The notes under the pieces are model-generated. The model was not told the origin of the DNA. It searched no databases and worked only from the letters and a program-made list of their open reading frames with translations. Position numbers and translations under genes: made by a program. A DNA stretch of 64,000 nucleotides from Thermoplasmata archaeon (GTDB lineage Archaea; Thermoplasmatota; Thermoplasmata; Lutacidiplasmatales; UBA184), in assembly GCA_022750115.1 (NCBI GenBank), contig JAKIWI010000006.1, positions 94,085 to 158,084 of the forward strand, read 5' to 3'. Shown here in pieces: positions 8,744-17,128 of the stretch (its first letter is position 1; each line of letters begins with the position of its first letter).

Positions 8744-9142
8744 TCACTTCGCGCGGGCGGGCTCAGCAATCCGCACGGCGTTCACGACGCCGTCCTGGCC
8801 GGGTCGAGAACGGACGCGGACGAGTCCGAGCTCCGTCTCGAGGATGGCGCCCTTCGTGAGGATGTTGCGTTGGACGTAGTTCGGGTTCGCGGGGTTCTCC
8901 CGGACGGTCACGATCTTCACGACCTGCGACTTCTTCGTCGCGGGGTCGAATACGTTCGCCGTGTTGACCGTGAGGATTCGCATCTTCACGTTGGCGCCGC
9001 GCACGCGGTACTTCTTGACCGTGCCCGGGCCGATCGTCGCGTGCTGAAGCTCGCGCGCGATCTCAAAGCGCCGCTTCTTGCGGATCGGACGCAGGCGACC
9101 GCCCGTCCGTTTCCGTCGCGAGCGACCCTGCCAAATCCCCAT
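8744..9142 (-). CDS. rps8e: Ribosomal protein S8e
   Basis: The first 60 residues are highly basic (MGIWQGRSRRKRTGG), followed by RELQHATIGPGTVKKYRVRGANVKMRIL, the S8e signature, and a C-terminal beta domain. The 132 residues agree with archaeal S8e. The track lists it only as the tail of a long spurious ORF; the true ATG is at 9142. It is the first gene of the S8e-SRP19-GPN operon. Confidence 0.95.
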   Translation of the reverse strand: MGIWQGRSRRKRTGGRLRPIRKKRRFEIARELQHATIGPGTVKKYRVRGANVKMRILTVNTANVFDPATKKSQVVKIVTVRENPANPNYVQRNILTKGAILETELGLVRVRSRPGQDGVVNAVRIAEPARAK

Positions 9143-9173
9143 AGGTTCCCGTGGGAGGGCGCACCGAGCGGGG

Positions 9174-9183
9174 TGCGGTATTT
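9174..9183 (-). promoter_or_regulatory. TATA-like promoter of the rps8e operon
   Basis: On the minus strand TCAAATACCG is 32-41 bp before the S8e ATG. It is the only AT-rich run in the gap between rps8e and gdh. Confidence 0.5.
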
Positions 9184-9258
9184 GACGTTTCGTCCGAGGA
9201 CACGTCGGCGTTCGGCCGACGTCGACGCGCGGGAGCCCGAACCGAAGCGAGGGGCCCG

Positions 9259-10347
9259 CTACGCCGAGAATACCAACGCGGACTTCGGCGCTCCGCTCGG
9301 TCGGTCGAGCAGGAGGCGGGAGAACTCCTCCACGGGACGGCGTTCGGCGACCAGGTGGTCGATCGCATCCCCGTAGGATCGCCGGAACGCGAGCAGATCC
9401 TGGACGCCCTGCTCGAAGTAGGTCCGGTTCGCGTTCACCGAGCCGACGACCGCCTGATTTTTCAGCACGAGGTCGCGGAGCAGCGACCCGAGCGGCACGG
9501 GCACCGTTCCACCGTCGGCAGGTGGGATCCCGGTCAGGACGAGCACACCGTTCGGACCGAGCGTGGGGAGGAGCCGAACGTCGATGTCGGCCGAGCCGGT
9601 GGCTTCGAGGACGAGGTCGAACGCGCCCAGCGGAACGCCCTCCCAGCCGGCCGTGACGTTGAGGTGCGATCCTCCCAACCGCGCCACGAGCGCCGCCGCC
9701 GGCGTGGCGTCGTGGCGGTCGACGGCCGTGACGTCCCAGCCGCGAATGCGGAGGCACGCGACGGCGAGGAGACCGATCGCTCCCGTCCCGGCGACGAGCG
9801 CTTTCGGCGGACCCGCGGGCGGATAGCCGGGGGTGGGTTCGCGGCGCGAGAGGACAAGACGTCCCTCCTCGAGCGCCTTCTCGACCACGCTCAGCGGCTC
9901 GAGCAGGACGGCGACGGCGGAGAGCTCGGGCGGGACGACGACGACGTAGTCCGGACGCTCGACGTATTCGTCCGCGAAGTAGCCGTCGGCCCCGCCGATG
10001 CCGCGCTCGGTGAACCGTCCGCTCGAGCAGAAGTCCGAGCGGGCGGAGAGGCAGAACCGGCAGATCCCGCAGCCTCGTCGGACCGTGGCAACGACCAGGT
10101 CGCCCGGGTGGAACTCCGAGACCGACTCGCCGGTCCGCTCCACGACGCCGAGATTCTCGTGGCCAAGGATCAGGTCCGTCCGACCGTCGGGGGCGCGCCC
10201 GTACTTTCCGGCGACGATGTCTCGGTCGGTCCCGCAAACACCGCATTCCCGGATCCGCACCAGCATCTCTCCGGGACCGGGGACCGGCGAGGGCACATCC
10301 GCGAGGCGAACACCGGGCGTCGGCGGACGGACGAGGAGCGCGCGCAC
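9259..10347 (-). CDS. gdh: Glucose 1-dehydrogenase, zinc alcohol dehydrogenase family
   Basis: A 362-residue medium-chain dehydrogenase of the archaeal glucose dehydrogenase type. Catalytic zinc ligands are visible in CGVCGTD and GHEN, the structural zinc lobe is CGICRFC...DFC, and FTERGIGGADG is characteristic of the glucose dehydrogenases of Thermoplasma and Sulfolobus. The nucleotide-binding motif GTGAIGLLA is followed by VDRHD. It is 7 bp from kdgA on the same strand, so both steps belong to one operon of the archaeal Entner-Doudoroff route; gluconate dehydratase is not in the window. Confidence 0.92.
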   Translation of the reverse strand: MRALLVRPPTPGVRLADVPSPVPGPGEMLVRIRECGVCGTDRDIVAGKYGRAPDGRTDLILGHENLGVVERTGESVSEFHPGDLVVATVRRGCGICRFCLSARSDFCSSGRFTERGIGGADGYFADEYVERPDYVVVVPPELSAVAVLLEPLSVVEKALEEGRLVLSRREPTPGYPPAGPPKALVAGTGAIGLLAVACLRIRGWDVTAVDRHDATPAAALVARLGGSHLNVTAGWEGVPLGAFDLVLEATGSADIDVRLLPTLGPNGVLVLTGIPPADGGTVPVPLGSLLRDLVLKNQAVVGSVNANRTYFEQGVQDLLAFRRSYGDAIDHLVAERRPVEEFSRLLLDRPSGAPKSALVFSA

Positions 10348-10354
10348 TCGGCCC

Positions 10355-11245
10355 CTACAGAAACGGACGGAGAGCCGCGAGAAGCGGGTCGAACGCGGCG
10401 AGCACCGTTCGCTCCTCCTCCGGGGTGAGTGCTTCGTACGGGGCTCGGTACCCGATGCGCGCGCCCCAGGTGCGGGTCGACAGGAACTTCCCCGTCGACG
10501 GGAACGGTCCGGTGTGGATCGCCTCGGCGAGTCGGGTCACGAGGATCTGCAGCTCGTTCGCGCGCGCAGTCTCGTGCGCGCGCGCCGCGCGGACGAGCGC
10601 CGCACCGAGCTTCGGAACGACGTTCGCGGTGCCGAGGATCGCACCGCTCGCCCCGTTCTCGATCGAGGCGGCGGCGAGCGCATCGTCGCCGGGCAAGATC
10701 GGGAACCCCTCGGGGGCGCCGTGCAGGAACGAGAGGACGCTCGCGAGGTAGCCGGCGGTGTCTTTCAGCCCATCCAGGATCCGCTCCCGTGCGAGGCGAT
10801 GCACGAGCTCCGGTGGTAACGGGTACCCGACGAGGCTCGGAATGTTGTAGGCGAGGAGCGGGATCTTCGTCGCGTCCCGGATCGCCCGATAGTAGTGCGC
10901 GATCGCCTCGGGGGTCGGGTGGAGGTAGTACGGCGGTACCGCGACCAGGGCGGCGGCGCCCAGCTCCTCGGCCATCGTGGCGTACCGAACCGCGAGCCGC
11001 GTGCTCGGGGCTCCGATCCCGATCCACGCATCGGTCTTGCCGGTGAGGCTCTCGATGTCGGTCTCGACGAGCAGCCGACGCTCGGGTTCCTCGACGGTCG
11101 GGAACTCTCCGAGCGACCCGAGAACGAACAGGTGGTCGGCGCCGGCCGTACAGAGCGCGCGAGCGTACGGCCCGTTCCGGCCCGGGTCGAGGGCGCCGGA
11201 CTCGTCGAACAGCGTCGGAACGGGTATCACGAGTCCCGAGAGCAT
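10355..11245 (-). CDS. kdgA: 2-keto-3-deoxygluconate aldolase (DHDPS/NAL family)
   Basis: Class I aldolase of the DapA/NanA superfamily, 296 residues from the ATG at 11245. The Schiff-base lysine lies in GLKDTAGY, the active-site tyrosine in YNIPSLVGYPLP, and VPTLFDESGALD opens the barrel. Neighbouring glucose dehydrogenase makes KDG/KD(P)G cleavage to pyruvate and glyceraldehyde(-phosphate) the best assignment rather than dihydrodipicolinate synthesis. The track start at 11413 would run through the divergent rnhB; ATG 11245 sits about 25 bp from a shared TATA-like element. Confidence 0.9.
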   Translation of the reverse strand: MLSGLVIPVPTLFDESGALDPGRNGPYARALCTAGADHLFVLGSLGEFPTVEEPERRLLVETDIESLTGKTDAWIGIGAPSTRLAVRYATMAEELGAAALVAVPPYYLHPTPEAIAHYYRAIRDATKIPLLAYNIPSLVGYPLPPELVHRLARERILDGLKDTAGYLASVLSFLHGAPEGFPILPGDDALAAASIENGASGAILGTANVVPKLGAALVRAARAHETARANELQILVTRLAEAIHTGPFPSTGKFLSTRTWGARIGYRAPYEALTPEEERTVLAAFDPLLAALRPFL

Positions 11246-11267
11246 CTCGCGCGCGAGGCGGACGGTC

Positions 11268-11275
11268 CTTATGGG
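11268..11275. promoter_or_regulatory. Bidirectional TATA-like element between kdgA and rnhB
   Basis: CCTTATGG reads CCATAAGG on the other strand, so it is close to symmetric. It is 23-30 bp from the kdgA ATG and 26-33 bp from the rnhB ATG, the right distance for a leaderless start in both directions. Confidence 0.45.
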
Positions 11276-11300
11276 GTTCGCGCCATCGGGACGACGTCCG

Positions 11301-11996
11301 ATGGCCGGGTTCGCGGTGGCCCCGGCGCCGACCCCCTCGGGGGCGGTCCTTGGGATCGACGAGGCGGGCCGAGGGAGTCTGGTCGGTCCGTTGGTCGTTG
11401 GCGGGTTCCTCACCGATTCCGATCGGATCCCGGAGCTCCGACGCGCCGGCGTGCGCGACTCGAAGCTCCTGTCGCCCGGCCGCCGGGAGGAGATTTTTCA
11501 GGAACTTTCGGATCTCGGGTCCCGCCTGGTGGTGCATCTCCCGGCGCGCAGCGTCGATCGCGCGGTGGCCCACGGCGGGCTCAACGACCTGGAACTCTCC
11601 GCCTTTGCCGAGCTCGTCCGACGGTCGCGGCCCGCGTTCGCGTTCGCGGATGCCTGCGACCCGGTGGCCGAGCGGTTCGGCCGCCGCCTCGCCGCAGCGT
11701 CCGGAACGGGTTGCGTCGTGCACGCCCGCCACAAGGCGGACCGCGACCTCCCCATTGTCGCGGCCGCCTCGATCGTCGCCAAGGTGCACCGCGATCGTGC
11801 GCTCGCCCGTCTGCGCCACCGCCTCGGATCCGAGCTGGGCAGCGGGTACCCGTCGGACGTGCGGACCGTGGCGTTCGTCCGTTCGACGCTCGCCGACGGC
11901 AGCGCGCCACCGTCGTGGCTGCGCGCCTCCTGGTCGACGACGGAAAGACTTATGGAAGCCCGGTCGGCTCGACCGCTCGAGGCGTTCGGCCCGTGA
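11301..11996 (+). CDS. rnhB: Ribonuclease HII
   Basis: Endonuclease that removes RNA from RNA:DNA hybrids and single ribonucleotides. GIDEAGRG gives the first catalytic Asp/Glu (residues 20-21 from the ATG at 11301); RDSKLL, the AAASIVAKVHRD motif and GSGYPSD complete the active site. 231 residues is normal for archaeal RNase HII. An ATG at 11271 is also in frame but would add only weakly conserved residues and overlap the TATA-like element. The stop overlaps the SCP2 start in a GTGA. Confidence 0.93.
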   Translation: MAGFAVAPAPTPSGAVLGIDEAGRGSLVGPLVVGGFLTDSDRIPELRRAGVRDSKLLSPGRREEIFQELSDLGSRLVVHLPARSVDRAVAHGGLNDLELSAFAELVRRSRPAFAFADACDPVAERFGRRLAAASGTGCVVHARHKADRDLPIVAAASIVAKVHRDRALARLRHRLGSELGSGYPSDVRTVAFVRSTLADGSAPPSWLRASWSTTERLMEARSARPLEAFGP

Positions 11997-12325
11997 TCGA
12001 GGAGACTCTCGCGGGGATCGTCGAGCGGTTCAACCGCCACACGGAGCAGAACCCGGCGCTCCGCACCGAGCTCGCCGGACTCGTCCGTTCCATCCGGATC
12101 AAGCTGACGGACGAGGGGACGTACGCCGTCGACCTCGCCAACGGGCGCCTCCAGAACCTGCGGAGCGACGGCACCGGCAAGGCCGACCTGACGATCACGA
12201 CCGACCGGGCGACGTTCCTCGGCCTCGTTGCAAAGGAGATCGGCCCGATGAAGGCGCTCGTGACGCGCCGCCTGGCGATCGACGGAAGCCTCGAGGACAA
12301 GCTGCTGTTCCGCAAGCTCCTCTGA
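11993..12325 (+). CDS. SCP2 sterol-binding domain protein
   Basis: A 110-residue stand-alone SCP2 domain: an N-terminal helix with VERFNRH, then beta strands including RIKLTDEGTYAVDLANG and ADLTITTDRATFLGLV, then KALVTRRLAIDGSLEDKLLFRKLL. These domains have a hydrophobic tunnel that binds lipids or acyl chains; the ligand in archaea is not known. It begins with GTG in a 4-bp overlap with the rnhB stop, so translation is probably coupled. Confidence 0.85.
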   Translation: MIEETLAGIVERFNRHTEQNPALRTELAGLVRSIRIKLTDEGTYAVDLANGRLQNLRSDGTGKADLTITTDRATFLGLVAKEIGPMKALVTRRLAIDGSLEDKLLFRKLL

Positions 12326-12340
12326 GGGAGCGCTGCGGTG

Positions 12341-12841
12341 CTACGGCAGGAAGACGCAGGCCGCGATGCAGACGCCGTAGTGATCCATCGGGATGACGAG
12401 CTCCTCGGTCCGGTAATGGATCCGTCGGAGTTCGACGCCGCGGAAGTGCGCGATCTCCTCCATCCGCCACCGGAGGAACTCCTTCAGCGATTTCTGCGTC
12501 CCGTGGACGTGGCCCTCGGCGACGTAGCCGCCCTGGCCGTCGGTTCGGAATCCGTACGAGATCCCGGAACTGATCACCTCGCCTTCCCCGCCGCCCATGC
12601 GCGCGAGGACGGTGTGCGTGATCGCGCCCCGCGCGATCGGGACTCGGTCGACCTGCCGGATCCCGATCGGGAGGACCGAGGAGACGCTGACGAGGTTCTG
12701 CTCGCCGATCCCCGCCTGCAAGAGCGCGAGGTCGAAGGCGTTGAGCTCACTCGTCTTGTTGATCCCTTTCCCGCTCGTGACGAAGAAACGGGTTGGGATC
12801 GGGACGAGCGTACCCTCGCGAGCCTCGGGTCGACGCGGCAC
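12341..12841 (-). CDS. pdaD: Pyruvoyl-dependent arginine decarboxylase
   Basis: Proenzyme of 166 residues that self-cleaves between two serines to form a pyruvoyl group. The cleavage site is visible as VSVSSVLP (Ser54-Ser55), preceded by GIGEQNL as in the archaeal family. It converts arginine to agmatine for polyamines and agmatidine-modified tRNA-Ile. On the minus strand an element CTTAAGGC about 25 bp before the ATG fits a leaderless promoter. Confidence 0.94.
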   Translation of the reverse strand: MPRRPEAREGTLVPIPTRFFVTSGKGINKTSELNAFDLALLQAGIGEQNLVSVSSVLPIGIRQVDRVPIARGAITHTVLARMGGGEGEVISSGISYGFRTDGQGGYVAEGHVHGTQKSLKEFLRWRMEEIAHFRGVELRRIHYRTEELVIPMDHYGVCIAACVFLP

Positions 12842-12863
12842 GGCTGCGGGGAGTGGTCGCGGG

Positions 12864-12872
12864 CCTTAAGAG
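12864..12872 (-). promoter_or_regulatory. TATA-like promoter of pdaD
   Basis: CTCTTAAGG on the minus strand lies 23-31 bp before the pdaD ATG at 12841. Confidence 0.5.
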
Positions 12873-12902
12873 TTCGGTCGAGGGACGCCGCGAAACCGAA
12901 CT

Positions 12903-13475
12903 CTACACCATGATGGCGTGACGGGCCCGCATCGATTCCTCGGATTCGCGACGCACCCGCATCAACTCCGCGACCAGGGCATCGGTAAGGCGCAGGCTCG
13001 CCGACTCGAACAGTGTGCCCAGCGGAGCGAGCCGCCGGCGCTCATCGTCGTCGGGGAACTCGAACGAGAGAAGGAGGCTCGCGGCGTGCGCGAGCTTGGA
13101 GGTCGCGCGCCCGGTGACGACGATCAGCTCCGCGCCCTCGCGACGCACGATGTTCGCGGTTTGCGTCGAGGACTGGCTCTCGCCGGCGCCCGAGAGGATG
13201 AAGACGGCGTCGCCCTTCCGGACGATCGGCGTCACACTCTCGCCGATCACGTAGGCGGTGAGGCCGGTCTGGACGAGGCGCATCGCGAACGCGCGACCGA
13301 TGATCCCGGAGCGTCCAGCCCCGTAGACGAACGTCGCCGGCGCGCGGTCCAGGATCGCGACGGCCCGGTCGACCTTCGCCGGGTCGAGCCGGTCGATCGC
13401 TTCGCCGACGCGACGGCCGATGTACGACTGCGCTCGCGAGAAGCGCGACCCTTCAGTGCCGGCGTCGTCCGCCAC
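12903..13475 (-). CDS. hxlB: 6-phospho-3-hexuloisomerase (SIS family)
   Basis: Single SIS domain of 190 residues matching hexuloisomerase: YGAGRSGIIGRAFAMRLVQTGLTAYVIGES, the conserved TP, FILSGAGESQSSTQ and the family marker LAPLGTLFE. It interconverts D-arabino-3-hexulose-6-phosphate and fructose-6-phosphate, the route by which many archaea make pentoses. No hexulose-phosphate synthase is visible in the window. Its start overlaps the end of the upstream TIM-barrel gene by 23 bp on the same strand. Confidence 0.92.
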   Translation of the reverse strand: MADDAGTEGSRFSRAQSYIGRRVGEAIDRLDPAKVDRAVAILDRAPATFVYGAGRSGIIGRAFAMRLVQTGLTAYVIGESVTPIVRKGDAVFILSGAGESQSSTQTANIVRREGAELIVVTGRATSKLAHAASLLLSFEFPDDDERRRLAPLGTLFESASLRLTDALVAELMRVRRESEESMRARHAIMV

Positions 13476-14634
13476 GATCGGGCCTCTTTGCCGACGGCTT
13501 CGCGCGCGCGGCGATCGGCGCTACGGGGCGCCGGGGACCGGCGGGGGGTGCCCGCGCGGCGGGGCGGAGCGTCGCCACCGGCTTGGTCGGCACAACCGGC
13601 TTCTTCGCGAGAGGCGCCGCGGGGGCATGCCGCTTCGCGTAGCGCTTCGCGAGCGCACGCTCGTAGAGGAGTTTCATGTACATCGCGTCGTGCTCGAGGA
13701 GCGGCGAGCTCGAGATCACCGTCACGTCGTACTCGCGGTCGGCGAACAATTCCGCCACCGGGTCGAATCGCGCCTGACCGCGCTTGATCGGGGTGAGCCG
13801 GAACTCCCCGGGACCGTAGAACTCCACGCCGGCGAAGTTCATGTAGAGCTCTCCGCCGCTCGCTTTCACGAACTCCTCGACGATGGGACGGAGGTCGTCG
13901 GGCGTCTCGAAGATCTTGTGCTCGCGCGCGGCGAGGTGGGGGAGGTTGAGCACCGGCACGACGCCCTTCACCTGATGGGCGACCTCGAGGATCTCCTCGC
14001 GCGAACCGAACACATCGGGGTGGCCGCTCGGCTCGATGCCGAGCCGGACCGACCCGTGCGAATACTCCTTCAGCCAATCGGAAAGTTCGCGGGCGACCTC
14101 GGTCAGCTCTTGGACGCTGTCGGACCGGCTCCCCGGGCCGTAGAATCCGAGGTGCGTCACGGCCATACGAGCGCCGAGCCCCTCGGCGAGGACCGAGGCC
14201 CATTGGATCTGGTGCATCGAGCGCTCGCGGGCCTCTTGGCTTCCGAAGAAATCGACGTAGTACGGAGCGTGGAGCGTGAGGTCGACGTCGAGCGCGCGCG
14301 CGAGCGCCTTCGTCTGCGCGAGGTCCGCATAGTCCTTGGCGAGGCTCCAGGTCAGCGTCGTCAGGCCGTCCTTTTTCCCGAGGGGAGCGACCATGCGCGG
14401 CGCGCTCGGCGGGGCCGGCTTGTCGCCCGCGCCGACGCCCACGACAAGCTGGAGGAGCAGCTCGCGCGCGGCCTTCCCGATCTCCTCGTCGAGAACGACG
14501 CGCGTGAGCGGATTGACCTTGATGAATTGGACCTCCATCGCGGTGAGACCGAGATGGTGAACGTCGGAGATCCCGTCCCTCAGGGTGCGTCCCTTACACG
14601 AAAGGGGAATCCCTGCAGGGCCAAACCGAATCAC
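13453..14634 (-). CDS. TIM-barrel protein of the AP endonuclease 2 / endonuclease IV superfamily
   Basis: 393 residues, GTG start. The core matches the xylose-isomerase-like TIM barrel (endonuclease IV type): MIRFGPAGIPLS at the start, LTLHAPYYVDFF, AVTHLGFYG, RLGIEPSGHPDVFGS and LNLPHLAARE, with His/Glu residues in the right order to bind metals. About 70 C-terminal residues form a Lys/Arg/Pro/Ala-rich tail that looks like a nucleic-acid-binding extension. Archaeal members are annotated as deoxyribonuclease IV-like. Whether it acts on DNA or a sugar phosphate is not decided by the sequence. Confidence 0.83.
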   Translation of the reverse strand: MIRFGPAGIPLSCKGRTLRDGISDVHHLGLTAMEVQFIKVNPLTRVVLDEEIGKAARELLLQLVVGVGAGDKPAPPSAPRMVAPLGKKDGLTTLTWSLAKDYADLAQTKALARALDVDLTLHAPYYVDFFGSQEARERSMHQIQWASVLAEGLGARMAVTHLGFYGPGSRSDSVQELTEVARELSDWLKEYSHGSVRLGIEPSGHPDVFGSREEILEVAHQVKGVVPVLNLPHLAAREHKIFETPDDLRPIVEEFVKASGGELYMNFAGVEFYGPGEFRLTPIKRGQARFDPVAELFADREYDVTVISSSPLLEHDAMYMKLLYERALAKRYAKRHAPAAPLAKKPVVPTKPVATLRPAARAPPAGPRRPVAPIAARAKPSAKRPDRGGRRRH

Positions 14635-14680
14635 AACTAATCAAGCCTCAAAATTGGCGGGACGTCCGCAATCGGCGGCC

Positions 14681-15313
14681 CTATATATGGGGTCTTAAGG
14701 GGACAAATCGGCACACCGGTCCGTGCGTGATGGAGCCGGTCGCGCCATCCCTCCGGTACGTCGTGAGGATCTGCGAGTGGGCATCGCCGATGGGCGCGAC
14801 GAGCCGCCCTCCCTCCGAGAGCGCGGCGATCCAAGTCGGGAGCAGTTGCGGGCTCGCGAACGAAACGATCACGGAATCGAACACCGCGCCTTCGGGCACG
14901 CTCTCGCGACCGTCGCGGATGCGGATCGTCGCATCGACCCCGAGTCGCGCGAGGACGTGCCGGCTCTGCGCGGCGAGCGTCGGGTCGAGCTCGACCCCGA
15001 CGAGGTGGGCCGAAGGGCCGGCCAGCGGAGCGGCGACGGCGAGCAGGTAGCCGCTCCCGCTGCCGATCTCCAAGAGGTTCCGACCCGGTCGCACGCCGGC
15101 CGCCTCGAGCTGCATCGCGACCATGTGGGGCGCGGAGACCGTCGCGAACCCGCTCGCGAGAGGGACCGGCTCGTCGTCGTAGGCGCGCCGCTGATGCTCG
15201 ACGGGGACGAACCAGTGTCGCGGTACCGAGCGCATCGCCGAGGCGATTCCCGGGGGGACCCCCCCCAGGCCTTTCACCATCCGACGGGCGGACGTCTCCC
15301 AGTCGTCGCTCAC
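14681..15313 (-). CDS. pcm: Protein-L-isoaspartate O-methyltransferase
   Basis: Repair methyltransferase of 210 residues that methylates isoaspartyl residues of damaged proteins. VPRHWFVPVEHQRRAYDDEPVPLASGFATVSAPHMVA is the substrate-binding entry region, and LLEIGSGSGYLLAVAAPLAG the SAM motif I. It starts with GTG overlapping the FtsJ stop by 4 bp. The final codons fall in the TATATA element of the next gene, showing how tightly the genes are packed. Confidence 0.93.
   Translation of the reverse strand: MSDDWETSARRMVKGLGGVPPGIASAMRSVPRHWFVPVEHQRRAYDDEPVPLASGFATVSAPHMVAMQLEAAGVRPGRNLLEIGSGSGYLLAVAAPLAGPSAHLVGVELDPTLAAQSRHVLARLGVDATIRIRDGRESVPEGAVFDSVIVSFASPQLLPTWIAALSEGGRLVAPIGDAHSQILTTYRRDGATGSITHGPVCRFVPLRPHI
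14682..14690 (-). promoter_or_regulatory. TATATA element upstream of the TIM-barrel gene
   Basis: The run CATATATAG is a strong AT island about 50 bp before the GTG at 14634, which would give a leader of about 25 nt. It overlaps the last codons of pcm. A weaker AAAATT run nearer the start is an alternative. Confidence 0.45.
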
Positions 15314-15918
15314 GGAGCCTTCCGGATCGCGTGGTAGCCGAGGCCGATGAGGTAGAGCTCGCTCGAACTTTCCCGCGAGGCGGGAGGCTTCGTGCGCACC
15401 CAGCGGCGGAACGACGGAGCGAGGTCGGCGTCGAGCTCCGCTTGCTCCTCTCCCGCGAACACCTTCGCGACGAACGAACCGCCGGCCGCGAGCACGTGGT
15501 CGGCCAGCTCGAACGCGGCGCGGACGAGGGCGACCGAGCGAGCATGGTCGGTCGCGTAGGCGCCGCTGATCCGCGGCGACATGTCGGACAGCACCGCGTC
15601 GAACGGGCGGTGCCCCAGGCGGTCGGGGAGCGTCTCGGATCCGACCGTCCCGCGGACCACCGTCACCCCGTCGATCGGCTCGATGGGGCGAGGGTCGACG
15701 GCGACCACCTCTCCGCGACGGCCCACCCGCTCCACGGCGACGATCGACCAGCCGCCGGGGGCCGCGCCGAGGTCGAGGACGCGGTCGCCCGCGCGCAGGA
15801 TCGGGTAGCGGTCGAGGAGGTGTTCGAGCTTGAAGGCGGCCCGCGAGCGCAGTCCTTCCGACTGGGCCGCGCGGTAGAACGGGTCGCGCCGGCGCTCGGC
15901 GACGAATCGACGTCCCAT
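15310..15918 (-). CDS. rlmE: FtsJ/RrmJ-family rRNA 2'-O-methyltransferase
   Basis: 202 residues from the ATG at 15918. LDLGAAPGGWSIVAVE is the SAM motif, and the K-D-K-E tetrad is present as RAAFKLEHL (Lys30), VLSDMSP, FVAKVF and SSELYLIG. Target in bacteria is U2552 of 23S rRNA; archaeal targets may differ. The track extends the ORF to 16308, but a GGTTATCC element about 25 bp before 15918 supports the shorter, family-length start. Confidence 0.9.
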   Translation of the reverse strand: MGRRFVAERRRDPFYRAAQSEGLRSRAAFKLEHLLDRYPILRAGDRVLDLGAAPGGWSIVAVERVGRRGEVVAVDPRPIEPIDGVTVVRGTVGSETLPDRLGHRPFDAVLSDMSPRISGAYATDHARSVALVRAAFELADHVLAAGGSFVAKVFAGEEQAELDADLAPSFRRWVRTKPPASRESSSELYLIGLGYHAIRKAP

Positions 15919-15941
15919 CGCGACCGGGTCACCGGCGAGCG

Positions 15942-15950
15942 ACGGATAAC
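15942..15950 (-). promoter_or_regulatory. TATA-like promoter of rlmE-pcm
   Basis: GGTTATCCG on the minus strand is 24-32 bp before the ATG at 15918. The 190 bp between rlmE and the next gene hold no other recognisable element. Confidence 0.45.
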
Positions 15951-16109
15951 CCGTCCGAATGGAACGGGGCGCCGGAGTGGGGCCGTCCGAATTTGAATCG
16001 GAGTCTCTTGCACCCCAAGCAAGAAGGATGGACCAAGCTACCCCACGGCCCCGACCCGGGCGCGAGCGGCGGACCGAGGTCCGGAAGATAACCGTTCTGC
16101 CCCGCCGGC

Positions 16110-16295
16110 CTATCGGTGGACGAGCAGCCAGCCGGCGACGGCGACGACGGTCAGAATCCCGGTGCAGGCGACCGAGAGCCAGAAGAACGACCAGAGGTCG
16201 CTGACCCCCTCCTCGGTGGACACGGAGGGTCCGGGAGTCGAGCTTCCCGGGCTCGTGGCGTACGGGTTGACCACAACCGATTCCGAGGACGTCAT
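16110..16295 (-). CDS. Small single-helix membrane protein
   Basis: 61 residues: a polar Ser/Pro/Thr-rich N-terminus of about 33 residues followed by one transmembrane helix (FFWLSVACTGILTVVAVAGWLLV) ending in HR. There is no signal for a known family. A minus-strand CGTTAAGAAT 30-40 bp upstream could be its TATA box. It fills the gap between rlmE and the unknown gene at 16354; possibly a small respiratory-complex subunit given the neighbouring ctaBA, but this is a guess. Confidence 0.55.
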   Translation of the reverse strand: MTSSESVVVNPYATSPGSSTPGPSVSTEEGVSDLWSFFWLSVACTGILTVVAVAGWLLVHR

Positions 16296-16353
16296 GGGAT
16301 CGACTCACCCGGGTTCGCGGGCCGATTCTTAACGACCCGGTTCGTCCGGCGGC

Positions 16354-17067
16354 CTAGCCGGCGAACCACGGCAGGCGCGCCGCGGGCCCCGTCGGCTTGA
16401 GGACGAGTCCGTGCAGGTTCGAGGCGGCGTCGCCCGGAGCGTAGGAATCCCGCTGGGCGAGCTGGTAGAGGAGGAACAGCGCGTCCTCGTCCGTCGTGAC
16501 GCCGAGGGAGCGGCGCACGTCGATGTGGAACCGCTCTGCGAGGATCGCGAGCAGCTCGGAGAAGTCGACGGGATTCTGGCCCGCCGAGGCGAAGGCGCGG
16601 CGGAACATCCCCACGACCACGCCCGTCGAGAGTCGCAGGAGCGTCCGCCGGTCCACGACGATCGAGTGCCAGTGCGGATTCGCGTGTCCCCCGGCGCGGA
16701 GCACCAGGATCCGGACCTCGCTGTCGATCTCGGCTGCGCCCTCGGACGCGATCCGATTCCAGGTTGCCTCGGCCGCCCGGTCGGAGCCGACGACGAAGAT
16801 CGCCCGGGCCGACCGGCCCGAGTCTTTCCCGAGGGCTTCGAGGCTCCCCCAAGAGGCCTTTCCCGGCGACTCCGGGTTGGAGGGCACGAAGACGGGGAAG
16901 GTACGGCGCGGCACTCCGGCCTCCTGGACCCAGAACGCAGGGGGCACGGACCCGGCGCGGACCTTGGGTTCGACCCGGGCGTACCCGAGTCGCTTGAGGG
17001 TGGATTCGGCTTCGCGAACGCGCTCGATCTCGTCGCGCCCCACCCCGGTAGGAGCCACGTCGGTCAT
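16354..17067 (-). CDS. Conserved protein of unknown function
   Basis: 237 residues; I do not recognise a family. It is soluble, with an N-terminal helix (DEIERVREAESTLKRLGY) and a middle alpha/beta portion (ARAIFVVGSDRAAEATWNRI) followed by LRAGGHANPHWHSIVVDRRTLLRL, whose clustered His residues may be functional. The track ORF begins at 17592 inside ctaB; the ATG at 17067 has a CCCTTATGC element about 25 bp upstream, so I use that. Confidence 0.7.
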   Translation of the reverse strand: MTDVAPTGVGRDEIERVREAESTLKRLGYARVEPKVRAGSVPPAFWVQEAGVPRRTFPVFVPSNPESPGKASWGSLEALGKDSGRSARAIFVVGSDRAAEATWNRIASEGAAEIDSEVRILVLRAGGHANPHWHSIVVDRRTLLRLSTGVVVGMFRRAFASAGQNPVDFSELLAILAERFHIDVRRSLGVTTDEDALFLLYQLAQRDSYAPGDAASNLHGLVLKPTGPAARLPWFAG

Positions 17068-17128
17068 TCCTCTCCCACCGGGTCGCCGCGCATAAGGGTA
17101 CGGTGGGTCGACGGCAATCGCACGGTGC

